This document shows, piece after piece, positions 33,480-42,358 of a DNA stretch of 64,000 nucleotides. The stretch spans positions 1 through 64,000 of the forward strand of contig CAZZKG010000007.1 in assembly GCA_964654825.1 (NCBI GenBank), given 5' to 3'. The notes below the pieces were generated by a model that saw nothing but the letters and a program-made list of their open reading frames with translations, ran no database searches and was not told where the DNA came from. Position 1 is the first letter of the stretch. Each line of letters starts with the position of its first letter. The position numbers and the translations under genes are program-made. This DNA is from CAZZKG01 sp964654825 (GTDB lineage Bacteria; Gemmatimonadota; CAZMKB01).

Positions 33480-35051
33480 GTGAGGAGGACACGGTTATCG
33501 GGTTCAATCAGTGTTGCCCTCGTGTATCCCAACACATCCGAAGTCGGAACGGCGAGTCTGGGTTACCGGAAGGTGTTCGCCCTCCTCGAGTCACACGATC
33601 TTATATCCTGTGAAAAAGTCTTCTCCGGGAAGGGGAGAGCGGGTGCTCCCCCGAGAACGCTCGAGAACCGGAGGACACTCGGAGAGTTCGACTGTGTGGC
33701 TTTCTCTATCGCTTTTGAAAACGATTTTCCCCACCTGGTCGGAGCATTGTTCTCCTCCGGGATCAACCCGCTCAGGGAAAAGCGGTCTCCCGACTCCCCC
33801 CTTATCATCGCCGGTGGCCCCCTCGTCCTGATCAATCCAGAACCCCTCGCACCGATCGTCGACATTCTGTTCATCGGAGAAGGTGAGAAGCTTCTCCCGC
33901 TCTTCCTCGACACGATAGAGGCCTCCGGAGGGGGTGAGGGCTGGAAGAGGTCTATCCTCGAAGCGCTAAGCGGAAAGGATGGTTTCTACGTCCCGGTCGA
34001 TGGTGAAGAACCCTCTCAGACCATGGTAACGAGGGTAGTAGCGAGTGAGAGCGATCTGGATTGTGTGGAAGAAGCAGCAAACCGGTTTTCGTATCCCGAT
34101 TCACACTTCAGAGATGTTCACCTTCTCGAGGTCGGCAGAGGGTGTCCGAGGCGGTGCAGGTTCTGCGCGGCGAAGACTGTGTATGCTCCTTCCCGGTTCC
34201 GCTCCCTCGATTCGGTCGAGAAAGAACTCGGCTGTGTCAGGCCCGGCCTGCGGGGGGTGGGATTCCTCGGGGCTTCTCTCTCTGATTACCCAAGTCTTCC
34301 CGGGGTGGTAACCCGGGCCGGTCAGTCGGGGTTCACCGTACAGACCTCGTCTTTGAGGATGGACCGGCTCGGCACCGAGCTACTCCGGTCACTGAGAGAC
34401 CACGGTGTCCGAACGATTACCACGGCTCCGGAAGCAGGCACGGACAGGTTGAGATCAGTGCTCGGGAAGGATCTGGATGAAACCGGCATCCTGGAAGCTG
34501 CCAAGAGGATCGGCGAGCTGAATTTTCCTCACCTCAAGCTCTACTTCATGCTTGGGATTCCGTGTGAAACCTGGGATGACCTGACGGGGATGGCGGATCT
34601 CATCCTCCGCATCGCCGGCACCGTTCGAAAAACCGGAAGCCGAACCAGGATCACCGCCTGTCTCTCACCCCTGGTCCCGAAACCCTGGACAGCGTTCCAG
34701 TGGGCGCCCTTCGAACACCCTTCCGTTCTCCGTAAAAAGATCCATCTGGTGAGATCACTGGTCAGGGGAAAGGTCTCGTTCAAGCTTGAATCGGTGAACT
34801 CATCCGCTCATCAGGCGCTCCTTGCACGGGGAGATCGGAAGGTCGGGAGAGCTGTCGCGTTGTCGGCAGTGGAGGGAAAACCCCTCAGTCAGGCGCTCGC
34901 CGCGGCGGGGATCTCGAAGGATCGGTATCTCTACCGGGAGCGGCAGAAGGATGAACTGTTTCCATGGGATTTCATCGATCACGGAAAAGATATCACGAAG
35001 GAAAAACTCTGGGAGGAGTGGGAGAATGCTAGAAGAGAAGCCTCAGGCTGA
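33480..35051 (+). CDS. B12-binding-type radical SAM protein
   Basis: A 523-aa protein. The N-terminal Rossmann-like region ([21 protein letters not shown], then [29 protein letters not shown]) is that of cobalamin-binding radical SAM proteins, though the DxHxxG cobalamin ligand is not seen. The cluster motif CPRRCRFC (CxxxCxxC) lies at about 222-229 after LLEVGRG. The architecture resembles the TIGR03960-like group, whose function is unsettled. The GTG start at 33480 is weakly supported, with GGGAG only 3 bases upstream. It overlaps the minus-strand rpmB tail by 9 bp. Confidence 0.8.
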   Translation: MRRTRLSGSISVALVYPNTSEVGTASLGYRKVFALLESHDLISCEKVFSGKGRAGAPPRTLENRRTLGEFDCVAFSIAFENDFPHLVGALFSSGINPLREKRSPDSPLIIAGGPLVLINPEPLAPIVDILFIGEGEKLLPLFLDTIEASGGGEGWKRSILEALSGKDGFYVPVDGEEPSQTMVTRVVASESDLDCVEEAANRFSYPDSHFRDVHLLEVGRGCPRRCRFCAAKTVYAPSRFRSLDSVEKELGCVRPGLRGVGFLGASLSDYPSLPGVVTRAGQSGFTVQTSSLRMDRLGTELLRSLRDHGVRTITTAPEAGTDRLRSVLGKDLDETGILEAAKRIGELNFPHLKLYFMLGIPCETWDDLTGMADLILRIAGTVRKTGSRTRITACLSPLVPKPWTAFQWAPFEHPSVLRKKIHLVRSLVRGKVSFKLESVNSSAHQALLARGDRKVGRAVALSAVEGKPLSQALAAAGISKDRYLYRERQKDELFPWDFIDHGKDITKEKLWEEWENARREASG

Positions 35052-35234
35052 TTTTTTAGCCTTCCCTGACTTTATACATCTCGTGCAGACATAAATCCGC
35101 TTAGTGGTCTTTCCTTCGACGACACGGACCCGCTGGAGATTCGGCAGCCATCTCCGTTTGGTCCTGTTTTTTGCATGGCTGACATTGTTGCCGGTCGAAG
35201 GTCTCTTGCCACAGATTTCGCACACTTTCGCCAT
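35043..35234 (-). CDS. rpmB: 50S ribosomal protein L28
   Basis: A 63-aa L28 with the usual [22 protein letters not shown] opening and a second Cys pair near the end (YVCTRC), so it is the zinc-binding (C+) form. ATG 35234 is chosen over 35240 because GAGGAGG then lies 8 bases upstream. It is not followed by rpmG. A minus-strand promoter lies about 85-115 bp upstream. Confidence 0.95.
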   Translation of the reverse strand: MAKVCEICGKRPSTGNNVSHAKNRTKRRWLPNLQRVRVVEGKTTKRIYVCTRCIKSGKAKKSA

Positions 35235-35593
35235 TATCATATCCTCCTCATCATCAATTCGCTGATTCCTATGTATCTCAGAGAACGAGGTTCCCGTGAT
35301 CGATCGGAATACAGCTTGAGAATATAATACATTTCTTTCTTCCGATCAATATCCACGACTAAAAATCCGTGTACGGTATCCTCTGTCGGGTGATGGGCCA
35401 ACAGGATAACCTATTCAACCGCTTACGCGTATTCTTATAGTGAGAAAATGGAGCATGGGAGGACCGGAGCGGACAGTTGACAGTCCACAGGCTATGTATT
35501 AACTTCTTCGATAACTTGTGCCCCATCAATGCATAGTGCACATCATGTAGTCCATCACCGGAGAATATTCTCGAGCAGGATAAGTGGTTTTTT
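35235..35593. other. 359-bp divergent intergenic region
   Basis: It holds the minus-strand rpmB promoter (35320-35349). On the plus strand there is a TTGACA at 35477-35482 with only a poor -10 (TAACTT or TATTAA near 35497-35505), a possible promoter for the sugar dehydrogenase. Nothing else is evident. Confidence 0.5.
35320..35349 (-). promoter_or_regulatory. Candidate promoter of rpmB
   Basis: On the minus strand, TTGATC (35349-35344), 18 bp, TATATT (35325-35320). Confidence 0.5.
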
Positions 35594-36913
35594 ATGAATG
35601 ATACCGAAGAGAACACACTCGAGCGCAGGATTCTTGATCGTTCAGGCCTTGTTGGCGTTATTGGGCTCGGCTATGTGGGTCTGCCTCTCGCCCTGACTTA
35701 TATCAAAGCGGGATACCGGGTCATCGGACTGGATGTCGATCAGGAGAAGATTTCGCTCCTGCAGGATGGCCGATCAGAGGTGATGGACGTTGAACCGGAT
35801 GAGCTCGTCCACTGTCTCGATGACAAAACACTTTCCATCACCAGTGATTTTTCTAAACTGGCCGAGGCCGACATCATGGCGATATGCGTGCCGACCCCTC
35901 TGGATAAGACGAAAAACCCCGATGTGTCGTATCTCCTCAGTGCCACGGAACGGATAAAAACCATTCTCAGAAAGGGGCAGCTCATCATCCTGGAGAGTAC
36001 CACCTATCCCGGTACCACAGAGGAACTCGTCTGTCCGATTCTCGAAGAATCCGGAATGCGGGCGGGGGAAGATTTTTACCTGGCTTTTTCCCCCGAGAGG
36101 GTGGACCCCGGCAATGAACGGTACGGCATTGCCAATACGCCGAAAATCGTCGGCGGCATCACTGACCGCTGTCTTTTTCATGCACGGCTTTTCTACGAGC
36201 AGGTCGTCGAATCGGTTTTTCCCGTGTCGACCGCAAAATCAGCCGAGATGGTGAAGCTTCTCGAAAACACCTTCAGAAGTGTCAACATTGCCCTCGTCAA
36301 CGAAGTGGCCCTGATGTGCGATGTGCTCGGGATCGATGTGTGGGAGGTGATCGATGCAGCGGCGACCAAACCTTTCGGGTATATGAAATTTTATCCCGGG
36401 CCCGGACTCGGAGGACACTGCATCCCGATCGATCCTCACTACCTGTCCTGGAAGCTGAGGAGCCTCAACTACTACGCCAGGTTTATCGAACTCGCCGGAG
36501 AGATCAATTCGAACATGCCCCTGTTTGTCAAACGAAAGGTGGCCGAGGGACTCAACGAAGATCGGAAAAGTGTCAAGGGTTCCAAAGCCCTCGTCCTCGG
36601 CGTAGCGTATAAGGCGAATATAAATGATATCCGTGAATCTCCCGCCCTAGACATAATCAGGCTTCTCCAGGAAAGCGGTGCGGATGTGCTCTATCACGAT
36701 CCGCTGGTCCCTCAAATCAAGCTGGATGGGGAGACATTGAGTTCCACACCTCTCACTGAAAATCTCCTTGTGGAGATGGATTGTGTCGTTATCACCACCG
36801 ATCACTCGACATTCGATATGCAATGGATCACGGACCGATCGAATCTCGTTGTGGACTGCAGGAACGCGACAAGGGATCTCGGGAAGACCAAAGCTCATAT
36901 TATCAAGTTATAA
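35594..36913 (+). CDS. UDP-N-acetyl-hexosamine/nucleotide-sugar 6-dehydrogenase
   Basis: A 439-aa NAD-dependent enzyme of the UDP-Glc/GDP-Man dehydrogenase family, closest by motif to the WbpA/WecC/TviB branch. N-terminal Rossmann fold VGVIGLGYVGLPLALTYIKAGY (11-32); ESTTYPGTTEE; the central helix with SAEMVKLLENTFRSVNIALVNE; the catalytic Cys in GLGGHCIPIDPHYLSW near 277; C-terminal GVAYKANINDIRESPAL. It oxidises C6 of a UDP-sugar to a uronic acid for surface polysaccharide. It is followed 16 bp later by an epimerase gene, a common pairing. The exact substrate (GlcNAc or ManNAc) cannot be settled here. Confidence 0.87.
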   Translation: MNDTEENTLERRILDRSGLVGVIGLGYVGLPLALTYIKAGYRVIGLDVDQEKISLLQDGRSEVMDVEPDELVHCLDDKTLSITSDFSKLAEADIMAICVPTPLDKTKNPDVSYLLSATERIKTILRKGQLIILESTTYPGTTEELVCPILEESGMRAGEDFYLAFSPERVDPGNERYGIANTPKIVGGITDRCLFHARLFYEQVVESVFPVSTAKSAEMVKLLENTFRSVNIALVNEVALMCDVLGIDVWEVIDAAATKPFGYMKFYPGPGLGGHCIPIDPHYLSWKLRSLNYYARFIELAGEINSNMPLFVKRKVAEGLNEDRKSVKGSKALVLGVAYKANINDIRESPALDIIRLLQESGADVLYHDPLVPQIKLDGETLSSTPLTENLLVEMDCVVITTDHSTFDMQWITDRSNLVVDCRNATRDLGKTKAHIIKL

Positions 36914-36929
36914 AAGGAGGCTTTGCGGA

Positions 36930-37868
36930 ATGAGAATACTCGTCACGGGTGGAGCGGGATTCATCGGATCACACGTGGTCGACCGGTACATCGAAAACGG
37001 ACACGAAGTCACCGTGGTAGACAACCTGATGACCGGGAAGAGGGAAAACGTCAACGGGGACGCACGGTTTCTCGAAATGGACGTCCAGGATCCGGAGCTC
37101 AATGAAGTGTTTGCCAATGGCCGGTTCGATGTCGTCAACCACCACGCTGCGCAGATCGACGTCAGGGTGAGCGTCTCCGACCCCATGAAAGATGCCAGGA
37201 TCAACGTTCTGGGTTTCCTCAACATCATGGAAAATGTACGACGCCACAATGTCGGTAGAACGGTAATTGTCTCATCCGGTGGTGTAATATATGGTGAGAC
37301 ACCCGGAGACCCGGCAACAGAGGTGTTCCTCAAGAGGCCGTTCTCTCCCTACGGTGTTACCAAATATGCTTCCGAACTGTACCTGTTCTATTATCACCGG
37401 GTACACGATATCAAGGGAGTTACACTCAGATACAGCAACGTGTACGGTCCGCGGCAGGATCCGTTCGGCGAAGCGGGTGTCGTCGCCATCTTCTCGAAAA
37501 ACCTTCACCGGGGAGAAGCCCTGACCATCTATGGTGACGGAGAACAGGAAAGAGACTACGTTTTTGTCAGAGATGTCGTCAATGCGAACATGGTGGTCAC
37601 AGAAGCCGAATTAGAAGATACTGTCGAGACGGTTGACGACATGGCTTTTAATGTCGGGACGGGCATCCCCTCCACCGTCAACCAGCTTGCAGCGCTCATG
37701 AAAGAGATCGCGGGGTCCGATACCAGTCCGGTTTATGCTCCAGAGAGACCTGGGGAGCTCCTCAGGAATTACCTGGATTACACCCGATTGAAAAATACAC
37801 TGGGGTGGGAACCGGGCGTTACGTTCAGGGATGGTCTCGAGGAAACGTACAACTGGTTCCGAGAATAG
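36930..37868 (+). CDS. NAD-dependent UDP-sugar 4-epimerase (GalE-like SDR)
   Basis: A 312-aa extended SDR. NAD-binding ILVTGGAGFIGSHVVDRYI (3-21), VVDNLMTGKRENV, the HHAAQIDVRVSVSDP block, the active-site Tyr-x3-Lys in FSPYGVTKYASE, and RYSNVYGPRQDP are all characteristic of UDP-glucose/UDP-GlcNAc 4-epimerases. It is somewhat shorter than E. coli GalE (338 aa). ATG 36930 has AGGAGG 9 bases before it. With the upstream dehydrogenase it probably makes a uronic or galacto-configured precursor for a surface polysaccharide. No glycosyltransferases are adjacent. Confidence 0.86.
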   Translation: MRILVTGGAGFIGSHVVDRYIENGHEVTVVDNLMTGKRENVNGDARFLEMDVQDPELNEVFANGRFDVVNHHAAQIDVRVSVSDPMKDARINVLGFLNIMENVRRHNVGRTVIVSSGGVIYGETPGDPATEVFLKRPFSPYGVTKYASELYLFYYHRVHDIKGVTLRYSNVYGPRQDPFGEAGVVAIFSKNLHRGEALTIYGDGEQERDYVFVRDVVNANMVVTEAELEDTVETVDDMAFNVGTGIPSTVNQLAALMKEIAGSDTSPVYAPERPGELLRNYLDYTRLKNTLGWEPGVTFRDGLEETYNWFRE

Positions 37869-37890
37869 CAGATCGAGGGCTTCCAGAATC

Positions 37891-38613
37891 ATGTCGTCTG
37901 GCACTATATCACTCGTCATCATCCTGCAGGGAGGAAGTGGTGACAGTTTTGTCGACATCATCTTCAGGACGGGAATGTTTGCGAAGTTCATCCTCCTGGT
38001 TATTTTTCTCCTCTCGGTCGTCGCCTGGGCCGTCATGTACTACAAGTACCGCCATTTCAACCGTGCGGGGAGCGACAACAGGGGATTCCTGGCCCTGTTC
38101 AGGAAGGCAAAATCTCTCGATGAGGCCCTGACCTCCTCCCGGGAGTTTTCCGGATCGAACCTCTTGAGGCTCATGAACGCGGGCTATGATGAGCTCATGG
38201 AATTCGCCCGCATGGAGCATTCAGCCGGCCGTGAGATACCCGGATCGGAAATTCGTGAAGATGTGTCCATGGCCCTCGACAGAGCGATGTCGAGAGAGCT
38301 CATTCAGTTCGAGAAGTATCTCGTCTTCCTCGCCATGGTCTCCACGATATCGCCGTTTCTGGGACTTCTTGGTACGGTGTGGGGGATCATGCATGCGTTC
38401 ATCGAGATCGGCGCTTATGGCTCCGCCAATCTCAGTGTCGTGGGGCCGGGGATCGCCGAGGCTTTGATCACCACTGTTGCCGGGCTCGGTGCGGCCATCC
38501 CGGCTGTGATGGGGTACAATTATTTCGTGAGCAAGGTTAAGTCGATGGGTGACGAGATGGATAATTTCACAAGCGAGTTTTTGAGCAAACTCATCAAGAG
38601 AGGGATAATGTGA
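37891..38613 (+). CDS. tolQ: TolQ/ExbB-type proton channel protein
   Basis: A 240-aa MotA/TolQ/ExbB protein with three membrane helices: about 30-52 (FAKFILLVIFLLSVVAWAVMYY), about 145-170 (LVFLAMVSTISPFLGLLGTVWGIMHAF) and about 185-210 (IAEALITTVAGLGAAIPAVMGYNYF). The GLLGTV and ALxTTVAGL motifs are those of TolQ. The start is ATG 37891, since the open frame further upstream lies inside the epimerase gene. It powers the Tol machine by proton flow with TolR. Its TGA overlaps the tolR GTG. Confidence 0.92.
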   Translation: MSSGTISLVIILQGGSGDSFVDIIFRTGMFAKFILLVIFLLSVVAWAVMYYKYRHFNRAGSDNRGFLALFRKAKSLDEALTSSREFSGSNLLRLMNAGYDELMEFARMEHSAGREIPGSEIREDVSMALDRAMSRELIQFEKYLVFLAMVSTISPFLGLLGTVWGIMHAFIEIGAYGSANLSVVGPGIAEALITTVAGLGAAIPAVMGYNYFVSKVKSMGDEMDNFTSEFLSKLIKRGIM

Positions 38614-39017
38614 GACGTCGTAAGCACCCGACTGTTTTGTCGGATATCAATGTGACAAACCTTGTCGATGTCACCCTTGTCCTCCTCATTATCATCATGA
38701 TCACCGCCCCTCTCATGCAGTCGGGGTTTGATATCCAGTTGCCTAAAGCAACTGTCGAGCAGAAGGATATTTTCGAGGGGATTATCGTGAATCTGAGCAA
38801 GGATGGTACGGTATACATCGGCAATGAGAAAGTGACCAGGGATGAGTTTCGATCGAGATTCCAGACGCTCCTCACGGAAAGCCGGCAGGGGCCTGTGTAT
38901 CTGAAAGCCGATACGGAAGTACTTTATGGGGAGGTCGTCTCACTCATTGGTGTCATGAAGGATGTCGGCATCGGAGAACTCGGATTGATCACGGCACCTG
39001 AGGTCAAGAGGAGGTAG
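38610..39017 (+). CDS. tolR: TolR/ExbD-type protein
   Basis: A 135-aa protein with a single N-terminal helix (DVTLVLLIIIMITAPLM) that contains the channel Asp in VTNLVDVTLVLL near residue 17. The periplasmic part has the TolR/ExbD fold (LPKATVEQ, IIVNLSKDGTVYIGNEKV, VYLKADTEVLYGEVVSLIGVMKDVGI). The GTG start overlaps the tolQ stop by 4 bases. It is the partner of TolQ in the inner-membrane proton channel. Confidence 0.93.
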   Translation: MRRRKHPTVLSDINVTNLVDVTLVLLIIIMITAPLMQSGFDIQLPKATVEQKDIFEGIIVNLSKDGTVYIGNEKVTRDEFRSRFQTLLTESRQGPVYLKADTEVLYGEVVSLIGVMKDVGIGELGLITAPEVKRR

Positions 39018-39031
39018 GGGGTGATCCGGCG

Positions 39032-39643
39032 ATGCGAAGGGCGCTTCTCTTCTCCTTCGTAACACATCTTCTGTTCGTCGTGATTCTCATTGTCGGCGGA
39101 CTCGGCAGGGGATCCGCACAACCGCCCCCGAAGGTGTACAGGATCAGACTCGTCAGTGCCGTACCGGCCCCCGAAGTGAGTAAGGCCCCGGTGAAGGAGA
39201 GGGGTAATGTCGAGCCCCCGCCTCCGGTGAAAGTAAAGAAAATCAAGCCAAAGAAGAAGACGGAAAAGAAGGAACCGGTGAAAAAGGAAATTTCGCGGCG
39301 GCCGAAGGTCAAAGAGACGTCGGAAGATAAAAAAGGTGTTGGCGGCATCGAGCTCGAAGGTGAGGAATTCCCGTTTCCGTACTACCTCGAGCTTTTCGTG
39401 AACAAGATTCAGCAGAACTGGAGAAATCCCGTTGGTGAATCTGAAACTTCTCTGACCGCTCAGGTGTATTTCAGAATAACGAAGACAGGCAGAATATCCG
39501 ACGTAGCACTCAGAAAAGCTTCGGGTAACTTCATCTATGATCAGGCGGCCATGAGGGCCGTATTCGCTTCCAATCCGCTCCCCCCCCTGCCTGACGGGTA
39601 CAACGGAGATTATCTTGGAGTAACCTGTGAGATCATTCCTTAA
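39032..39643 (+). CDS. TolA/TonB-like energy transducer
   Basis: A 203-aa protein. An N-terminal membrane helix (LLFSFVTHLLFVVILIVGGLG, the SxxxH motif being visible as SFVTH) is followed by a Pro/Lys-rich rod (about 45-105) and a C-terminal TonB/TolA domain (QNWRNPVG, VYFRITKTGRISDVALRKASG, YDQAAMRAVFASNPLPPLP). By position it is the TolA of this operon, although the rod is short compared with proteobacterial TolA (about 420 aa). It links TolQR to the outer-membrane side. Its end overlaps tolB by 17 bp. Confidence 0.85.
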   Translation: MRRALLFSFVTHLLFVVILIVGGLGRGSAQPPPKVYRIRLVSAVPAPEVSKAPVKERGNVEPPPPVKVKKIKPKKKTEKKEPVKKEISRRPKVKETSEDKKGVGGIELEGEEFPFPYYLELFVNKIQQNWRNPVGESETSLTAQVYFRITKTGRISDVALRKASGNFIYDQAAMRAVFASNPLPPLPDGYNGDYLGVTCEIIP

Positions 39644-40970
39644 CATCAGAGTGTCACTGTTGATGGTTGGTTTTTTCGTCCTGGTGTTCTCTCTCGGAAA
39701 GGATGCCGCCGGCCAGGAAGAGATCAAGGTGAAAATCGGTTCCTCGGGGAGAGGTGTCATAAAACTCGGTGTCGAGCCGTTTCGGATCGTTTCGGGCACC
39801 GGTCAGCTCGATCAGGAGAGGAAGATCGCTTACTCGATTCTCCTGTGGGACCTCGATTTCTCTCTGCGGTTCAATGTTTCAGAGCTCGACGAGCGGATCA
39901 GGTTCACATCGAACCCTGATCGTACAAAACTGAATGAGATCTTCACGAAAGACTGGCTCGCCCAGGGTGTCGACGTTTATGTGAGAGGTGAGATTTCGAA
40001 GGAAGGTAACGATTTTATGCTCAGGTACACGCTCGAGGGCCCCACGAGTGAAAAATCCATCCTGGAGAAGTCGTATCGGACCTCGAGATCGGAGTTTCGA
40101 AGTGTCATACATCGGATATCCGATGATATTATTTTTACCATGACCGGAGATCACGGCATCAGCATGACGAGGATTGCCTTCATATCGAAACGGACCGGCA
40201 GCAAGGAGCTCTTCATTGCAGACTGCGACGGCTTTAACGAGAAGAGGCTGACACAGAACCGTTCGATCAACATCTCACCTGCCTGGTCGCCGTTCGGCGA
40301 AGAGATCATCTTCACGTCTTTCCGGGACGGCAATCCGGATCTTTTCATCTATAATATGAAGAACAGTTCGGTCCGCAAATACATCGCGTACCCCGGCATC
40401 AACAATGCCGCCGCCTGGTCACCTGATGGGAAGGACATAGCGGTTACGCTGAGCAAGGACGGCAATCCGGAGATCTACATTGTCGAGTTCTGGACCGGAA
40501 AGATCAGGAGGATCACACACAGCAGAGGTATTGATACTTCACCCTCATGGTCACCCACCGGCAATCAGATATCCTTCATGTCGGACCGGGCAGGAACGCC
40601 TGCCATCTATGTAATGGATAGAGATGGATCGAATGTCCGAAGGGTTACTTACATCGGTAATTACAATGCCTCCCCCGCCTGGTCTCCTCTCGGCGATCGG
40701 ATCGCGTTCGTCGGGAGAAGTGTCGATGAGGGGAACACGGATCTGTACGTCGTCGAAATCTCCGGTGAAAACCTGATGCGTATTTCGGCGATCGGTGATA
40801 ACGTCGATCCGGACTGGTCACCTGATGGGTATCACGTAGCCTTTGCTTCGAACCGGGATGGTGCCTATGACATTTACACCATAACCTGGGATGGGGCGGA
40901 TCTGAAGAGGATAACCTACAGCGGACAGAACTACTCACCGGCATGGTCTCCGGTGGTTATCCCGTGGTGA
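39627..40970 (+). CDS. tolB: Tol-Pal system protein TolB
   Basis: A 447-aa periplasmic protein. After a signal peptide (about 1-29, SLLMVGFFVLVFSLGKDAAGQ) comes the TolB N-terminal domain (FRIVSGTGQLDQER to ISDDIIFTMTGDHGI), then a six-bladed propeller with repeated PAWSP-type motifs: ISPAWSPFGEEIIFTS, AAWSPDGKDIAVT, PSWSPTGNQISFMSD, PAWSPLGDRIAFVG, PDWSPDGYHVAFASN. Length and layout match E. coli TolB (430 aa). The GTG start has GGAG 6 bases upstream. In the Tol system it binds Pal, but no pal gene follows here. Confidence 0.93.
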   Translation: MRSFLNIRVSLLMVGFFVLVFSLGKDAAGQEEIKVKIGSSGRGVIKLGVEPFRIVSGTGQLDQERKIAYSILLWDLDFSLRFNVSELDERIRFTSNPDRTKLNEIFTKDWLAQGVDVYVRGEISKEGNDFMLRYTLEGPTSEKSILEKSYRTSRSEFRSVIHRISDDIIFTMTGDHGISMTRIAFISKRTGSKELFIADCDGFNEKRLTQNRSINISPAWSPFGEEIIFTSFRDGNPDLFIYNMKNSSVRKYIAYPGINNAAAWSPDGKDIAVTLSKDGNPEIYIVEFWTGKIRRITHSRGIDTSPSWSPTGNQISFMSDRAGTPAIYVMDRDGSNVRRVTYIGNYNASPAWSPLGDRIAFVGRSVDEGNTDLYVVEISGENLMRISAIGDNVDPDWSPDGYHVAFASNRDGAYDIYTITWDGADLKRITYSGQNYSPAWSPVVIPW

Positions 40971-41008
40971 AGAACTCAATGCCCGCTCTTGAGTCGAAAG
41001 AGGGAGAA

Positions 41009-41833
41009 ATGATGAAACCTTTGAGTCCATACGGAGTACTTGCGATTCTGATCCTGTTGTCACTAGCAGGGTGTGCTACACATCGGGATGTCGTAATGCT
41101 GGAGGAGAGAATGGAAGCCTCCGAACACAGGGAGCAAACTATCCAGGAGCAGGTGACTTTTCTGGACAGTCTGTTCTCCGAGCAGACGGACCTTCTCTAC
41201 AGCCTGCGCGCCGAGCTCAGAACAGGCCTCGAGACGGTTGCGAGGCAGATGGAAGCCGTCAGTGAAATAGTGAAATACGGAGATGAAGGGGAATACTCTT
41301 CCGGTCCGGTTATCGTCTCGACACCCGGACAGACACCGGGGGAAGAGCTCCTCGTAGAAACAGCCGAGGACGAAGCTCCTGTCGTTCGGGAAGGGACGCT
41401 CAAACCCGGCGAAAAACCTGCCGAGGAAGAACCAGCGGTAACCGGTGAGGCTCCCGAGATACAGAAGAGAGCTCTCTACGACACTGCTTACCTCGATATG
41501 CACAGGGGCAATTACGAACTCGCCATTCAGGGATTTCGTATGTTCATCGAATCCGACTTCAGGGAAGAGCTCGAGGACAATGCTCAGTACTGGACCGGTG
41601 AGTGTTACTACGCGATGGGAAAACTCGATGAAGCTATCTCGGAGTTCCAGAGAGTCGTCGATGAATACCCGCGAGGGAACAAAGTACCATCTGCGCTGTT
41701 CAAGATCGGGAAGTGCTACTACGAGCTCAATGATACCGAGGAAGCCTCGAGGTATTTTCAATCTGTAATCGGGGGATATCCTCATTCCGAAGAAGCTAAT
41801 CTGGCTCGAGAATACCTTTCAGATTTGAGGTGA
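41009..41833 (+). CDS. cpoB: CpoB/YbgF-like Tol-associated TPR lipoprotein
   Basis: About 274 aa. The N-terminus is a lipoprotein signal (YGVLAILILLSLAGC), so unlike E. coli CpoB it should be membrane-anchored. A coiled coil covers about 28-90, then an acidic Pro-rich linker, then TPR repeats (ALYDTAYLDMHRGNYELAIQGF, AQYWTGECYYAMGKLDEAI, ALFKIGKCYYELNDTEEA). CpoB couples the Tol system with peptidoglycan synthesis. GAGGGAG lies just upstream of ATG 41009; ATG 41012 is equally possible. It follows tolB directly, taking the place where pal is usually found. Confidence 0.85.
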   Translation: MMKPLSPYGVLAILILLSLAGCATHRDVVMLEERMEASEHREQTIQEQVTFLDSLFSEQTDLLYSLRAELRTGLETVARQMEAVSEIVKYGDEGEYSSGPVIVSTPGQTPGEELLVETAEDEAPVVREGTLKPGEKPAEEEPAVTGEAPEIQKRALYDTAYLDMHRGNYELAIQGFRMFIESDFREELEDNAQYWTGECYYAMGKLDEAISEFQRVVDEYPRGNKVPSALFKIGKCYYELNDTEEASRYFQSVIGGYPHSEEANLAREYLSDLR

Positions 41834-41836
41834 ACT

Positions 41837-42358
41837 ATGAGATGTCCATTCTGTGGTCACGAGGAAGACAAGGTGGTCGACTCCCGCTCTTCGCGTGAGG
41901 GCCGATCGGTGCGGCGGCGGAGAGAATGTCTCAACTGCACGAAGAGATATACTACCTACGAGTACATCGAACAGGTACCGCTGATGGTTGTGAAGAGGGA
42001 TGACAAGAGGGAACCGTTCGACAGGCAGAAACTCCTGATGGGGATCGTCACCGCGTGCAAGAAAAGGCCCATTACAACCGAGATGATGGAAGGCATCGTC
42101 GATGATATCGAACGTGATCTGGAAGGTCTCGAGCTCAAAGAAGTCAAGAGTATCGAGCTCGGGAGGAAGGTCATGGACAAGCTGCAGGCGCTGGACCATG
42201 TGGCCTATGTGCGTTTTGCCTCTGTCTACAGAAAGTTCAAAGACACCACGGCATTTCTGAGAGAGATCGAAGAGCTTCTCGGAAGAGGCATGGGGTCCGA
42301 TTGGGACAGGAAAAATAAGGCGAAGAGTGGAGAAAGAGATGAAGAAGGAGGAACATAG
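41837..42358 (+). CDS. nrdR: Transcriptional repressor NrdR
   Basis: A 173-aa repressor of ribonucleotide reductase genes. A zinc ribbon with C3-x2-C6 and C31-x2-C34 (MRCPFCGHEEDKVVDSR; RRRRECLNCTKRYTTYE) is followed by an ATP-cone domain (VVKRDDKREPFDRQKLLMGI, to VAYVRFASVYRKFKD). The charged C-terminal tail (MGSDWDRKNKAKSGERDEE) is longer than usual (E. coli 149 aa). It starts 3 bp after cpoB and overlaps tatC by 20 bp. No NrdR box or nrd gene is visible in the window. Confidence 0.95.
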   Translation: MRCPFCGHEEDKVVDSRSSREGRSVRRRRECLNCTKRYTTYEYIEQVPLMVVKRDDKREPFDRQKLLMGIVTACKKRPITTEMMEGIVDDIERDLEGLELKEVKSIELGRKVMDKLQALDHVAYVRFASVYRKFKDTTAFLREIEELLGRGMGSDWDRKNKAKSGERDEEGGT

